From Sva-07 sp963747375 (lineage in GTDB: Bacteria > Actinomycetota > Acidimicrobiia > Acidimicrobiales > Ilumatobacteraceae): a stretch of DNA of 64,000 nt. Both the position numbers and the translations under genes were made by a program. Below, piece after piece: positions 36,888 to 46,302 of this stretch. Numbering within the stretch: position 1 is the stretch's first letter; every line of letters starts with the position of its first letter. Location: the NCBI GenBank assembly GCA_963747375.1, contig CAVVFL010000035.1:62001-126000 (forward strand). Reading direction: 5' to 3'. The notes beneath the pieces were generated by a model. It was not told the origin of the DNA. It made no database searches and was given only the letters and a program-made list of their open reading frames with translations.

Positions 36888-37928
36888 TCAGCTCGACCGG
36901 AACTCGGAACGATCAGGCTCCGGGAGATCGACTCGGTTCTCGTCGTCGGGAATCGGCAGACCCGCCTTCGGGCGGACCTCGTCGTCGGTGTCGTCGTCGC
37001 GGGTCGCCGCCGCGAGGGCAGCCACCGTGCCGAGCAGTCCGGAGAACTCGGCCGGGATCACGAGCTTGGTCGCCCGCCCGTCGCCGATGCGCTCGAGCGC
37101 CTGCAGGTACTCGACGGTCAGCACCGCCTTGTCGGCCTGGGCTTCCTTGATGCCGGTGAGGCGGGACTTCGCCGCAGCGCCCTCGCCGAGCCCGACCAGT
37201 TCGAGCCGCAGTTTCTCGGCGTTCGCGCGCAACTCGATCGCCTGCGCCTGCCCCTCGGCATCGAGGATCGCGGCCTGCTTGCGGCCCTGCGCCGAGAGCA
37301 CCGCTGCCTGCTGCTCGCCGTCGGCGCGGGCGATCGCTGCTTCCTGGTAGCCCTTCGCCTCGGTGACGGTCGCACGACGGTCGCGTTCGGCGCGCATCTG
37401 CGCGTGCATGGCCGACACGATGTCCGGCGGCGGGTCGATCCGCTGGATCTCGACGCGGACGACCCGGACACCCCACTTGTCGGTGGCATCGTCGAGCACG
37501 TCACGCAGTTGGGTGTTGATCGTGTCGCGTGAGGTGAGGGCCCGGTCGAGCTCGAGGTCGCCGATCAGGTTTCGCAGGTTGGTCTGGGCGAGCTTGGTGA
37601 TCGCGGTGAAGAAGTCGGCGACGTTGTAGACGAGCCGCTGCGGGTCGGTGGCCTCGTAGTAGACGACGGCGTCGACGGACACCACCACGTTGTCGGCGGT
37701 GATGACCTCCTGAGGCGGAACGTCGACGACCTGCTCGCGCATGTCGATCAGCTGCATCGTCTCGATGAACGGCATGATCAGATTGAGACCCGGATCGCGT
37801 GTGGTCTTGTACTTGCCGAGCCGTTCCACGAGGCCGCGTTGGTACGGTCGCACGATCTTGACCGCCCCCACCAGGACCGCGATGCCGATGATGGCGATGA
37901 CGATCAGGACGAGGGCGATGGGGTTCAT
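36888..37928 (-). CDS. SPFH/band-7 (stomatin-like) membrane protein
   Basis: A 346-residue protein with an N-terminal helix (ALVLIVIAIIGIAVLVGAV). The SPFH domain contains IVRPYQRGLVERLGKY, DPGLNLIMPFIETM, RLVYNVADFF and DDATDKWGVRVVRVEIQRID. A long coiled region rich in Ala/Glu/Lys (residues 190-280) would oligomerise, and the tail is acidic. The family scaffolds membrane microdomains and modulates FtsH-type proteolysis. NfeD, its usual partner, is 12 bp upstream on the same strand. Confidence 0.88.
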   Translation of the reverse strand: MNPIALVLIVIAIIGIAVLVGAVKIVRPYQRGLVERLGKYKTTRDPGLNLIMPFIETMQLIDMREQVVDVPPQEVITADNVVVSVDAVVYYEATDPQRLVYNVADFFTAITKLAQTNLRNLIGDLELDRALTSRDTINTQLRDVLDDATDKWGVRVVRVEIQRIDPPPDIVSAMHAQMRAERDRRATVTEAKGYQEAAIARADGEQQAAVLSAQGRKQAAILDAEGQAQAIELRANAEKLRLELVGLGEGAAAKSRLTGIKEAQADKAVLTVEYLQALERIGDGRATKLVIPAEFSGLLGTVAALAAATRDDDTDDEVRPKAGLPIPDDENRVDLPEPDRSEFRSS

Positions 37929-37940
37929 GGAGTCTCCGGA

Positions 37941-38471
37941 TCAGGTGGGTGGAGGTGGCGGATACTGCGGCGGCGTTGTCGCCGGCGGAGATGACGAGGA
38001 TTCGAGTGGCTGCACGATCACCTTGGTGCCGTTGACCGCGACGACCCTGACGTGGGTGCCGACCGGGAGGACGACGCGATCCTGCGAGATCGCGCCCCAG
38101 ATCTCGCCGTGTGCGGTGACGCGTCCGCGGCGGTCGGTGTCGTCGGGGTCGACCGTGGTGGTCACGATGCCCTCGAGCCCGACGAGCCGGTCGGCGCCGA
38201 CTCCGGGATCGAGCTCGTTGTCGCCGGCGAACCGCTTGGCGTACCGGTACATGACGACCCACAAGATGGCGCCACCGCCGATGAACGCCAGCCACTGCAG
38301 CTCGATCGGCACGTCGTAGAAACCGAGCAGCGCGGCGGCGAATGCCGAGATCGAGAACGGGAGCAGGACGAACGAGCCCGCGAGGACGGTCAGCTCGATG
38401 ATCGCGAAGAACACGGCGATCCCGAGCCAGACCCACGGCCAGACGTTCAGGTCGATCCCGAGATCCAGCAC
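37941..38471 (-). CDS. NfeD-family membrane protein
   Basis: A 176-residue protein with an N-terminal segment and membrane helices (WVWLGIAVFFAIIELTVLAG, FVLLPFSISAFAAALLGFY, WLAFIGGGAILWVVMYRY). A C-terminal OB-fold domain follows, with GADRLVGLEGIVTT, GRVTAHGEIWGAIS and GTHVRVVAVNGTKVIVQPL. This is the short NfeD form without the ClpP-like protease. It pairs with the SPFH protein encoded next, as in many bacteria. The end is a Pro tract. Confidence 0.86.
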   Translation of the reverse strand: MLDLGIDLNVWPWVWLGIAVFFAIIELTVLAGSFVLLPFSISAFAAALLGFYDVPIELQWLAFIGGGAILWVVMYRYAKRFAGDNELDPGVGADRLVGLEGIVTTTVDPDDTDRRGRVTAHGEIWGAISQDRVVLPVGTHVRVVAVNGTKVIVQPLESSSSPPATTPPQYPPPPPT

Positions 38472-38509
38472 ATGTTCAAACTATCGGGCTCCGCAGAGTC
38501 GTGGGAGCC

Positions 38510-40059
38510 TCAGTCCGCGCGGCGGATGCGGATCGGCTGGTCGGCGGCGGTCTTGTTCCGGCCGGTCTCGAGGTCGAACCGCCACCCGTGCAGGGTGCAG
38601 ACGAACTCGCAACCGTCGATCTCGCCGAATGCGGCGAGATCGGCTTTGCGGTGGGGACAGCGCCGCTGGACGATGTAGTCGCCGACGCGGATGTCGGGCT
38701 CGTCGGCGAGGTCGTCGGTCGGCGTCAGCTTGCGCACCACCTCGGCCTCGGCGCGCCGCATCCGCTCGCGCGACAGCGACTTCAAGAAGTTGTAGACGTA
38801 CTCGTTGAACTCGCCGGCACGCCACGCGGTGAATCGACACGACAGCAACAGCGAGTTGCTCCAGTCGACGGCGCGCTGCGCGACCACGGTTTCGACGAGT
38901 TCACGAGGGATGTCGAATCGGAACGCGTACTCCTCGCCGTCGTGCAGTCGTACCTCACCGGCCGGAAAGTCGATCAGGATCGGCGAGGTCGCCGGCGCGC
39001 AGCAACACGTTGGCGCCCGACCTGTGCTCGCAGCGTCGGCGCCATCTCCAGCAACGGCTCCCACCACTCCTGCAGGGTGGCGAGCAGATCGGTGCTGGGT
39101 GGATTCCACGAGGCCTTGAGGTCGTCGAGCCACGGCTTCCAGTCGGCCTGGTACTGCGTCAGATACGAACGCTTGTCGGTGAAGATCGCCTCGACGTCGG
39201 CCACGGGGTGCGTCACCTCGATCGAGTCGGGACCGATGTCGATCGTCGTTCCCGGGATGTTCATGACGCCGCTGCGTCCCGCTGCCGCGAGGCGGGCGAG
39301 GAACGCGGTCTGGTCGGGGAAGATGCTCAGCTCGTCGCCGTCGATCATGTTCAAGGCGAACAGGTCGTCGTCGAGGAACGCCGGCGGTCCGGCGCTCGGC
39401 ACGACGTAGCGGGCGTCGATGTTCTCGACGTAGCGCATCGCACGGGTGAACTGGGCGTCGACCTTCGCCTCGCACAGCATGCGCTTGTCGGTCTCGGGCA
39501 TCTCGTACACCATCGGATACCAGATGGCCCCAGAGAACTGCAACCAGTGCAGGTCGACCGGGCCGTGCGAACGGAGTTGCGCCAGGTCGTTGGTACGACA
39601 GTCGTTCTGGTTGACGAGGATCGACGTGCCGTCGGAGACCACCAGCGCCGAGTCGCCGCCCGGACCATCGGTGATCGACGTCTCGACGTGAATGGCCACC
39701 GTCAGCCCCGGTGCGATCTCGAGCTCCTCGGTGTCGACCGTGCGGATGAACTCCGTGAAGCCCAGTGCCTGCAGCGTTCGTTGCTGTTCACGAGTCGGAA
39801 AACCGGGAAGCAGGATCGGGATGTCACGCCGGAGGTGTTCGCGCAGCCAGGGCTCGTCGTGATGGTCGCCGTGCAGGTGCGAGATGTACAGGAAATCGGC
39901 GTGTTCGATGGCGTCGCGGAGGTCGTCGCTCAACTGGTCGTTGCGCGGGAACACGAACCATGAACCGAAGAACGCCGGGACGAACCAGGGGTCACACAGA
40001 ATCGAGCCGGCATCGGTCTCGACGAGCATGCCGGCATGGCCGATCGATGTGGCGCGCAT
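38510..40059 (-). CDS. Metallo-beta-lactamase fold / Rieske [2Fe-2S] fusion protein (frame broken once)
   Basis: Begins at ATG 40059. The N-terminal part (about 350 residues) is an UlaG-like metallo-beta-lactamase fold, with SIGHAGMLVETDAGSILCDPW and the metal motif SHLHGDHHDE, and VVPSAGPPAF further on. After a frame change near 39003 and a helical spacer, a Rieske domain ends the protein: RCPHRKADLAAF and CTLHGWRFDLETG, giving the two Cys-His pairs. CMP-N-acetylneuraminate hydroxylase combines the same folds with the Rieske domain first. Here the order is reversed. Function unknown; oxygenation of an amide or sugar substrate is a guess. Confidence 0.8.
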
Positions 40060-40095
40060 GGCGTCAGGGTACGGCCGCTCGGGCCGACGCAACGA

Positions 40096-40705
40096 TCAGG
40101 CGACCGGCGGGTCGGTGAACTGCTGGCCGGCGCGAGACACGTGCTCGGTCCAGGCGGCACCATCCCAGTACCGCAGCTCGTAGCGGCCCGACGGGTCGGC
40201 GTACCACCCGGCCGGAACCGCCGGTTCGGTCGGCGGGAGCAGGTGCGGGAGCCGGTGCCGGCGCGGCGACGACCGGTGCTGCTTCTGCCTCGGCGACCTG
40301 AGCGGCGAGCCCGGCGATCGAGTCGTCGGCGGGCGGAGCCGTCTCTTCGGGCGCTGCTGCCCAACCGGCGGGCTCCTCGACTGCGGCGGCGACTTCGGCA
40401 ACCGCGACTTCCTCGACCACGGATTCTTCGACGGCGAGTTCGGCTGCGGCTTCCTCGACGACGGCCTCTTCGAACGCCACTTCAGCTGCGGCTTCTTCGA
40501 CGATTTCCTCTTCGACGGCGACTTCGAGTGCCGCCTCTTCGATCATGTCGAGCTCGCCGGACTCGCGACTCAGATACGCCACGATGTTGGTACCGGCAGA
40601 AACGATCGACACGACGCTCCAGCCCTCAGCTGCCTTCTCGTTCAGCAATGGGGTGAGGGAATCGGCGTCGTAGGACGAGGCGGTGACCGAAGAGAACTCC
40701 TGCAT
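40096..40705 (-). CDS. DUF4177-like / Ala-Glu-rich / DUF2510 protein (frame broken once)
   Basis: About 200 residues when repaired. The N-terminus resembles the small DUF4177 fold (LTPLLNEKAAEGWSVVSIVS, IVAYLSRE). A long low-complexity middle follows, built of imperfect EEAAAEVA-type repeats and an Ala-Pro run. A frame change near 40240 leads into a DUF2510 end, PAGWYADPSGRYELRYWDGA. The same DUF2510 module ends the protein encoded at 36.3 kb. The repeats are prone to slippage, so the exact length is uncertain. No function is known. Confidence 0.6.
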
Positions 40706-40767
40706 GGCGGTGATGCTAGACCACGCGCGGCCGAGTCGACTGTTCTCTTGTCGTCAAGTCTTCGAAG

Positions 40768-41631
40768 TCAGTCCGACTCGGTCGTGACACCCTCGGTGAG
40801 TCGGGCCAGATCACCTTCGGACGGGTCGCCGTCGTACACCAGGCGGCCACCACTCAGGGCGACCAGGCGGCTGCTCTCCTTGACGCTCGACAGTTCGTGG
40901 GTGGCGACCACGAGGGTCGCTCCGTCGCCGTGTGCGAGCTTGAGGAGCTCGAGTAATGCCTCCCGTCCTGTGCGATCGAGGCCGACGAACGGCTCGTCGA
41001 TCAGCATCACGTCGAAGGGCCGCACGAAGGCCATGGCGATGGCCGCCTTCTGCTTGAGGCCACGACTGAACGTCATCGGCAGGTCGTCGATGCGAGGTGT
41101 CAGGCCGACCATGTCGACCAGATCGACGGCCTGTTGCTCCCAGTTCTCGGTGCTGTGGAGCCGGGCGATGTACTCCAGGTGCTCCCACACGGTGAGGTCG
41201 TCGTAGAAGACGGGCTGGTCGGCGAGGTAGGAGATCGACGCCCGCGCCTCGAGCGATCCGACGGCGTTGCCACCCACGGTGGCCGTACCCTCCGACGGCT
41301 CGAGCATGCCGACGAGCATCCGCAACAGCGTCGTCTTGCCGCTGCCGTTGTGACCGATCAGGGAGATGCGCTGGCCGGTCTCGACACGAAGGTCGAGCGG
41401 TTCGAGCGCCGGAGCGTCGCCGTAGAACTTGGCGAGACCCGTGGCTTCGATGGCGGCAGGGGTCTTCGGGGCCGATGCGGCCTTGTTCCTGGCGCTCGTC
41501 GGTGGAGTCGATGCCCGGGATGCGCCTGTGCCGGATTGCTTGGAGGCCGGTTGCTTGGCCGCGGCCTTGGCCGACGGTCGTTGGCGCTTCGATTGGGGGC
41601 GGTTCGGGCGCGAGTTGGATGGTTGGCTCAT
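40768..41631 (-). CDS. ABC transporter ATP-binding protein
   Basis: A 287-residue ATPase with a 60-residue basic, Ser/Ala/Lys-rich N-terminal extension before the core. Core motifs are ISLIGHNGSGKTTLLRMLVG (Walker A), YLADQPVFYDDLTVWEHLE, FSRGLKQKAAIAMAF in place of LSGGQ, VMLIDEPFVGLD (Walker B) and VVATHE. The FSRGLKQK signature is typical of CcmA/EcsA-type exporters. Start ATG 41631 overlaps the permease stop (ATGA). Substrate unknown. Confidence 0.83.
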   Translation of the reverse strand: MSQPSNSRPNRPQSKRQRPSAKAAAKQPASKQSGTGASRASTPPTSARNKAASAPKTPAAIEATGLAKFYGDAPALEPLDLRVETGQRISLIGHNGSGKTTLLRMLVGMLEPSEGTATVGGNAVGSLEARASISYLADQPVFYDDLTVWEHLEYIARLHSTENWEQQAVDLVDMVGLTPRIDDLPMTFSRGLKQKAAIAMAFVRPFDVMLIDEPFVGLDRTGREALLELLKLAHGDGATLVVATHELSSVKESSRLVALSGGRLVYDGDPSEGDLARLTEGVTTESD

Positions 41632-43384
41632 GATGATGCGGCACGTCCCTCTTCGAAGAAGGTTCGGATCTTGATTCCCCAGGGGTCTCGTCGCCGGACC
41701 CACAACACGACGACGGCGATGAACAGCGTGAGCCCGACGATCGACCGGCCCACGCTGGCTGCGTCGCCGCTGAAACGTGCGACGAACACCGGGATGGTGC
41801 CGACTGCGCTGATGGCGACGGGGAGCATCGCCTTCAACACCGTCGAGAACCCGGCGAACTCGGGCGGAACGAAGCTCGTCTCGGCGTCGGTCGGGGTCCC
41901 GAGGAGTGTGGTGGCTTTCGGCGCTGTCGGAGCGTCGAGCACGGTGACGACGACGGCCCCCATGGCGCCTGCCCATGCCATCGGGACGGCAACGGCGAAG
42001 GCGCCGAGCGCCAACGACGGGTCGATCGCCGTGGCGACGCCTGCCCCGATCATCGACACGATTGCCAGGAAGACGGCAGGCGCGACGAGATGGTGCGCGT
42101 AGATCCATCCCCGTTCGATCTCGAAGCCGTCGGTGATGTCTGGGCCGGTCGATCTCCTGCGACAGCGGTTCGAGAGATTCGAGGCCGACGAGGAACAGCC
42201 CGCCGAGCATCAGCAGCCCGAACAGCGGCGAGGAGTCGTAGGTGAGGACGCCGCCGACGCCTGCGATGGCGGCGAGCAGCGCGATGCGCACGAGCCGTGC
42301 GATCGGAAGCCGGCGCAGCGAGCGCGACCCTCGTTTCCACACGACGCTCGGAGACGGCTTCCACTGCGATCTCGGTGGTGGCGGACCCAGGCTTCTCCGC
42401 CCGAACGACGTGGTGCGACAGCGTGACGGTGCCGGGACCAGGCCGTGACGGTGCGTGCCGCTGGCCCCACTGACGTCTCCTGAGCGCCTCGGAGCGGAGC
42501 TGGCGACGCAACTGCACCACCGTTCGCAGGTCCTGGACGGTCGCCGCGAAACGCAACTGCGACACCAGTTCACCGCGTCGGGCGAGCGGCTCGAGGCGTA
42601 GGCGGCCGCCGAGCGCGAGTGCGGCCGCCGCCATCGCGACGGCGACGACGATGGCGATGGCATCGATCCCGGGCTGACTGATCCCCCACAGGGCGAGTCG
42701 CCCGGCGAGGTTGCCCGGCCCGACTCGGGCCAGGCCGTCGGTGCTGTCGTTCCAGACGCCCCACGCCACGGCCGCCTGCCAGGCGACCACGATCGTGGCG
42801 ACGAGTGTCGCGGCCCACCGGGGTACGCGAAGCGTGTGGCTCAACACCGCGGTGGAGATGAACGTCGAACCGACGATGGCTCCGAAGGCACCGCACGCCG
42901 CTGCCCACGCCGCCCGCGAACCCTCGACCTCGGTGGCGATCAGCTGACCGAGTACGGCGCCGGTCAGCCCGACCGCGAAGGCGGCCGCTCGCAGCCGCTG
43001 ACCGATCGGCCGCAACATGAAGGCACGCTGGGAGATCGGGGAGAGCAGCACGTGTCGGATGTCGGCCACCTCGACCGAGATCGGCCCACCGTCGGCGCCG
43101 CTGCGAAGGCCGAGCGCGAATGCGACCACCACGAGCAGCCCGATGATGGCGGGGCCTCGGCGGAGCAGGTCGTCGGTGTCCACCGAGTCGCCGATCGCGC
43201 CGTCGATCGTGTCGGAGACCCAGACGACCACGACGAGGCCGACCAGGGCGAACAGGTAGACCCGATAGGCGATGTCGTACCAGTCGAGGTCACCGAGGCG
43301 GCGCCGTTGCCTGGTCCGTCGGAGTTGCTTCAGTGTTGCCTTCGCGTCCGACGGCACCGGAACGGCGAGCGCATCTGACGTCAT
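41628..43384 (-). CDS. ABC transporter permease, large multi-pass protein (frame broken twice)
   Basis: Begins at ATG 43384. The first part has about six hydrophobic helices (YLFALVGLVVVVWVSDTI, AIIGLLVVVAFALGL, WAAACGAFGAIVGSTFIS) and a basic cytosolic loop. After a frame change near 42345 more helices follow (LAAIAGVGGVLTY, LFGLLMLGGLFLVGLE). After another near 42135 comes the last part, with IYAHHLVAPAVFLAIVSMI. About 585 residues when repaired. It is coupled to the ATPase gene by ATGA. The pattern suits DUF6297-like/EcsB-like ABC permeases, but no substrate is indicated. Confidence 0.7.
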
Positions 43385-43423
43385 CGCCGAAAGAACGTAC
43401 TGCCCGCGTTGCATACTTGTGCA

Positions 43424-43999
43424 GTGAGCACCGACACGGCCCAGTTGTTCTTCGCGCTGCTGACGGTCGCAGCGGGCCTCGGAGCGATCACGCTCGTCGT
43501 GCTCCGCCTGGCGACGGCGGCGGGCAGCGACGGCGCATGGCGGCTCGGATCGGCGATCAGTGATGCCGGGGTGTGGCTCGCCTTCCTCGTGGCGGCGGGC
43601 GCGACACTCGGCAGCCTCTACTTCTCCGAGATCGCCGACTTCGTCCCCTGTCGTCTCTGCTGGTTCCAGCGCATCGCGATGTACCCGCTGTCGGTCGTGC
43701 TGCTCGTGGGGGCGATCCGCAAGGATCGGGCCGTGCGATGGTACGCAGGCCCGCTGGCGCTCATCGGCGCGGCGATCTCCTCGTGGCACACCCTGATCGA
43801 GTGGAGACCACAGCTCGACAACGGTGAGTGCGAGCTGACGGGTCCGTCGTGCACCTACGTCTGGTTCCGGGAGTTGGGCTTCATCAGCCTCCCCACGATG
43901 GCACTCACCGGGTTTCTCACCATCCTCATACTGTTGTTCGTGCGCTTCCCCGCCAGACTGGACGCGTCCGATCCCCTCGAAACGGAGCCGTTGTCGTGA
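43424..43999 (+). CDS. Disulfide bond formation protein, DsbB/BdbC type
   Basis: A 191-residue four- to five-helix membrane protein from GTG 43424. The first redox pair is VPCRLCWFQRI; the second pair is in the extracytoplasmic loop NGECELTGPSCTYVW. This is the DsbB plan: the protein reoxidises a thioredoxin-like partner and passes electrons to quinone. The partner is encoded next, coupled by GTGA. An additional N-terminal helix precedes the usual four. Confidence 0.85.
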   Translation: MSTDTAQLFFALLTVAAGLGAITLVVLRLATAAGSDGAWRLGSAISDAGVWLAFLVAAGATLGSLYFSEIADFVPCRLCWFQRIAMYPLSVVLLVGAIRKDRAVRWYAGPLALIGAAISSWHTLIEWRPQLDNGECELTGPSCTYVWFRELGFISLPTMALTGFLTILILLFVRFPARLDASDPLETEPLS

Positions 44000-44740
44000 A
44001 TCCGAAGAACCGCACGTTGCTGATCGTCGTCGGTGTGATCGTCGTCATCCTCGGCCTCGCCGGCATCGCCGTCGTGGCCGGTGGTGGTGACGACAGCAGC
44101 AGCGGCGTCGTCGATCCCAGCGAGACCACCACGGCGTCCGACGTCGTCGGGTGAGGTCGAGCAGAACCGGCCGATCACGGCCGAGGGTGACAATGTGCCG
44201 TCGCTCGACGACACCGTCGACCCCGATCCCGCGCTCGGCATGGCGTTCCCGACCATCGACGGGCAGAGCTTCGACGGCACGCCGGTGTCGATCGGTGGCG
44301 CCTCCGACGGGCCGACGATGGTCGTGTACCTCGCCCACTGGTGCCCGCACTGCAACAACGAGATCCCCGAGTTGATCGAGTTGGACAACCGCGACGGCGT
44401 GCCGGCCGACATGCGTGTCGTCGGCGTCAGCACCGCCGTCGACAACACGGCGCCGAACTACCCGCCGTCGAAGTGGCTGGAGGAGATGGACTGGCCGTGG
44501 GAGGCCATGGCCGACGACGTCAATTCGTCGGCATTCGTGCTCGGTGGCGGCTCGGGCTTTCCGTATCTGGTGATCCTCGACGCCGACGGCAACGTCCTCG
44601 CCCGCGACAGCGGCGAGAAGACCGCCGAGGACCTCGCCGTCTGGATCCAGGACGCACTCGCCAGCGCACCGACCGACGCTGAACGCGACGCGGGGTCAGA
44701 CCCCGCGTCTCATTGCCAGGCGGTGGGCAGCGTCGAGTGA
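43996..44740 (+). CDS. Membrane-anchored thioredoxin-fold protein with CPHC motif (frame broken once)
   Basis: Starts at GTG 43996 with an N-terminal anchor (LLIVVGVIVVILGLAGIAVVA) and a Thr/Ser linker. A frame change near 44152 leads into the redox domain, VVYLAHWCPHCNNEIPELIE, the CPHC motif of DsbA-type oxidases in a TlpA-like fold. It continues VVGVSTAVD and a cis-Pro in GSGFPYLVILD. With DsbB next door it likely introduces disulfides into exported proteins. The last 15 codons run through the 44687-44709 palindrome, so the true stop may be elsewhere. Confidence 0.8.
44687..44709. terminator. Palindrome GACGCGGGGTC-A-GACCCCGCGTC, containing GGGGTCTGACCCC copy 2
   Basis: Perfect 11-bp arms around a single base, located at the junction of convergent genes and 1 bp beyond the ABC-F stop. 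The central 13 bp (44692-44704) are the same palindrome as at 15290-15302, read on the opposite strand. Confidence 0.7.
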
Positions 44741-46290
44741 TCGCTGACGGTGCAGTCGTCGCCGAACACCACGTAGCGGTCGAACCCGCGCAGGAACCAT
44801 CGATCGTGCGTGACGGCGATCACCGTGCCGTCGAACTGGGCGAGTCCGGCTTCGAGTGCTTCGGCCGACACGAGATCGAGGTTGTCGGTCGGCTCGTCGA
44901 GCAGCAGCAGCGTGGCGCCGGACAGCTCCAGCAGCAGGATCTGGAATCGGGCCTGCTGGCCGCCCGACAGCGTCTCGAAGGTCTGCTCCGCGCAGCCGTG
45001 CAGTTCGTAGCGTCGCAGCATTCCCATGGCCGGGCCGAGGACGACGTCGTGGCCGTACAGGATCTCCACGAGTGTCCGTCCCAACCATTCCGGGTGCTCG
45101 TGGGTCTGGTGGAACAGACCCGGCACGACACCCGCCCCGAGCCGGCACACGCCGTGATGGCCCGACCCGGCCGTCGCTCATTCGACGAGGCGGAGGAAGT
45201 GGCTCTTGCCGACGCCGTTGCCGCCGAGGACGGCGACGCGTTCGCCGTACCAGAGTTCGAGATCGAACGGGTCGGTCAGTCCGTCGATCTCCAGCTGTTC
45301 GCAGATCACGGCACGCTTGCCCGTGCGCGCACCGCGTAGCCGCACATCGATGCGCTGGTCGCGTACGTCCGGCGGTCGTTCGTTCTTCTCGACGAAGTGA
45401 CGCAGCTTGGTCTCGGCCGCCTTCAGCTTGGGTGCGAACGCCTCGCTGATCTTGGCGCGCTCGCGCATGAGCTTCACGTAGTCCGCGAGCCGTTGACGTT
45501 CGGCGTCGTACAGCGCTCGGTCCTGCTCGCGTTGTTCGTCGTGTCGAACCTTCGCGTCGCCATAGCTGTTGAACGATCCGCCGTGCGTCCACGCACCCCA
45601 CGACTCGATGGTGACGATCTTCGTCGCCGTCGCGGCGAGCAACTCGCGGTCGTGGCTGATGAACAGCACGGTCTTGCGTGTCGTGTTCAACTGCTCCTCG
45701 AGCCAGCGTTTGGCGGGTACGTCGAGGAAGTTGTCGGGCTCGTCGAGCACGAGGATGTCGAACTCGCTGCGGAGCAGCGATTCGAGGGCGAGTCGCTTCT
45801 GTTCGCCTCCACTGAACGTGCGCAATGGTCGATCGGCCACGTCGTCGAACGATTCACCGACCGCCCGCGTCACACATTCGTTCCACGTCACCTCGAGGTC
45901 GTAGCCGCCGGCGTCTCCCCATGCGGCGAGTGCGTCGGCGTAGCCCATCGGGTCATCGGCGAGGCGCGCCTCGGCATCGAGGAGCCGCCCTGCGGCTTCG
46001 CGCAACCGCACCGGAGCGATCGACACGAGCAGTTCGCGCACCGTCGTTGCCGGGTGATCGGCGGTGCCGACGAGCTGATGCATCACGCCGAGTTGACCAT
46101 CGACGCTGATCGTGCCGTCGCTGGGAACGAGGTCGCCGGTGATCAGCTTGAGCAACGTCGACTTGCCGACGCCGTTCGCTCCCACGAGCGCGACGCGATC
46201 GCTGTTGCCGACACGGAAGCCGACGTCACGGAACAGTTCGTCACCGCCGGGGAGCTGCCACGCGAGGTGGCTGACGGCGATCGATCCCAC
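44710..46290 (-). CDS. ABC-F family ATPase (frame broken once)
   Basis: A soluble protein of about 525 residues with two ATPase cassettes. The first has ALVGANGVGKSTLLKL, FSGGEQKRLALESLL and ILVLDEPDNFLDVPAKRWLEEQL. A linker rich in charged helices (RHDEQREQDRALYDAERQRL) joins it to the second, with AVLGGNGVGKSHFLRL, LSGGQQARFQILLLEL and LLLLDEPTDNLD. A frame change near 45170 falls between the second Walker A and the rest. ABC-F proteins act on the ribosome to resolve stalled or drug-bound states. The first signature is FSGGE rather than LSGGQ. Subfamily not assigned. Confidence 0.85.
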
Positions 46291-46302
46291 AGGTGCACGA
46301 GC

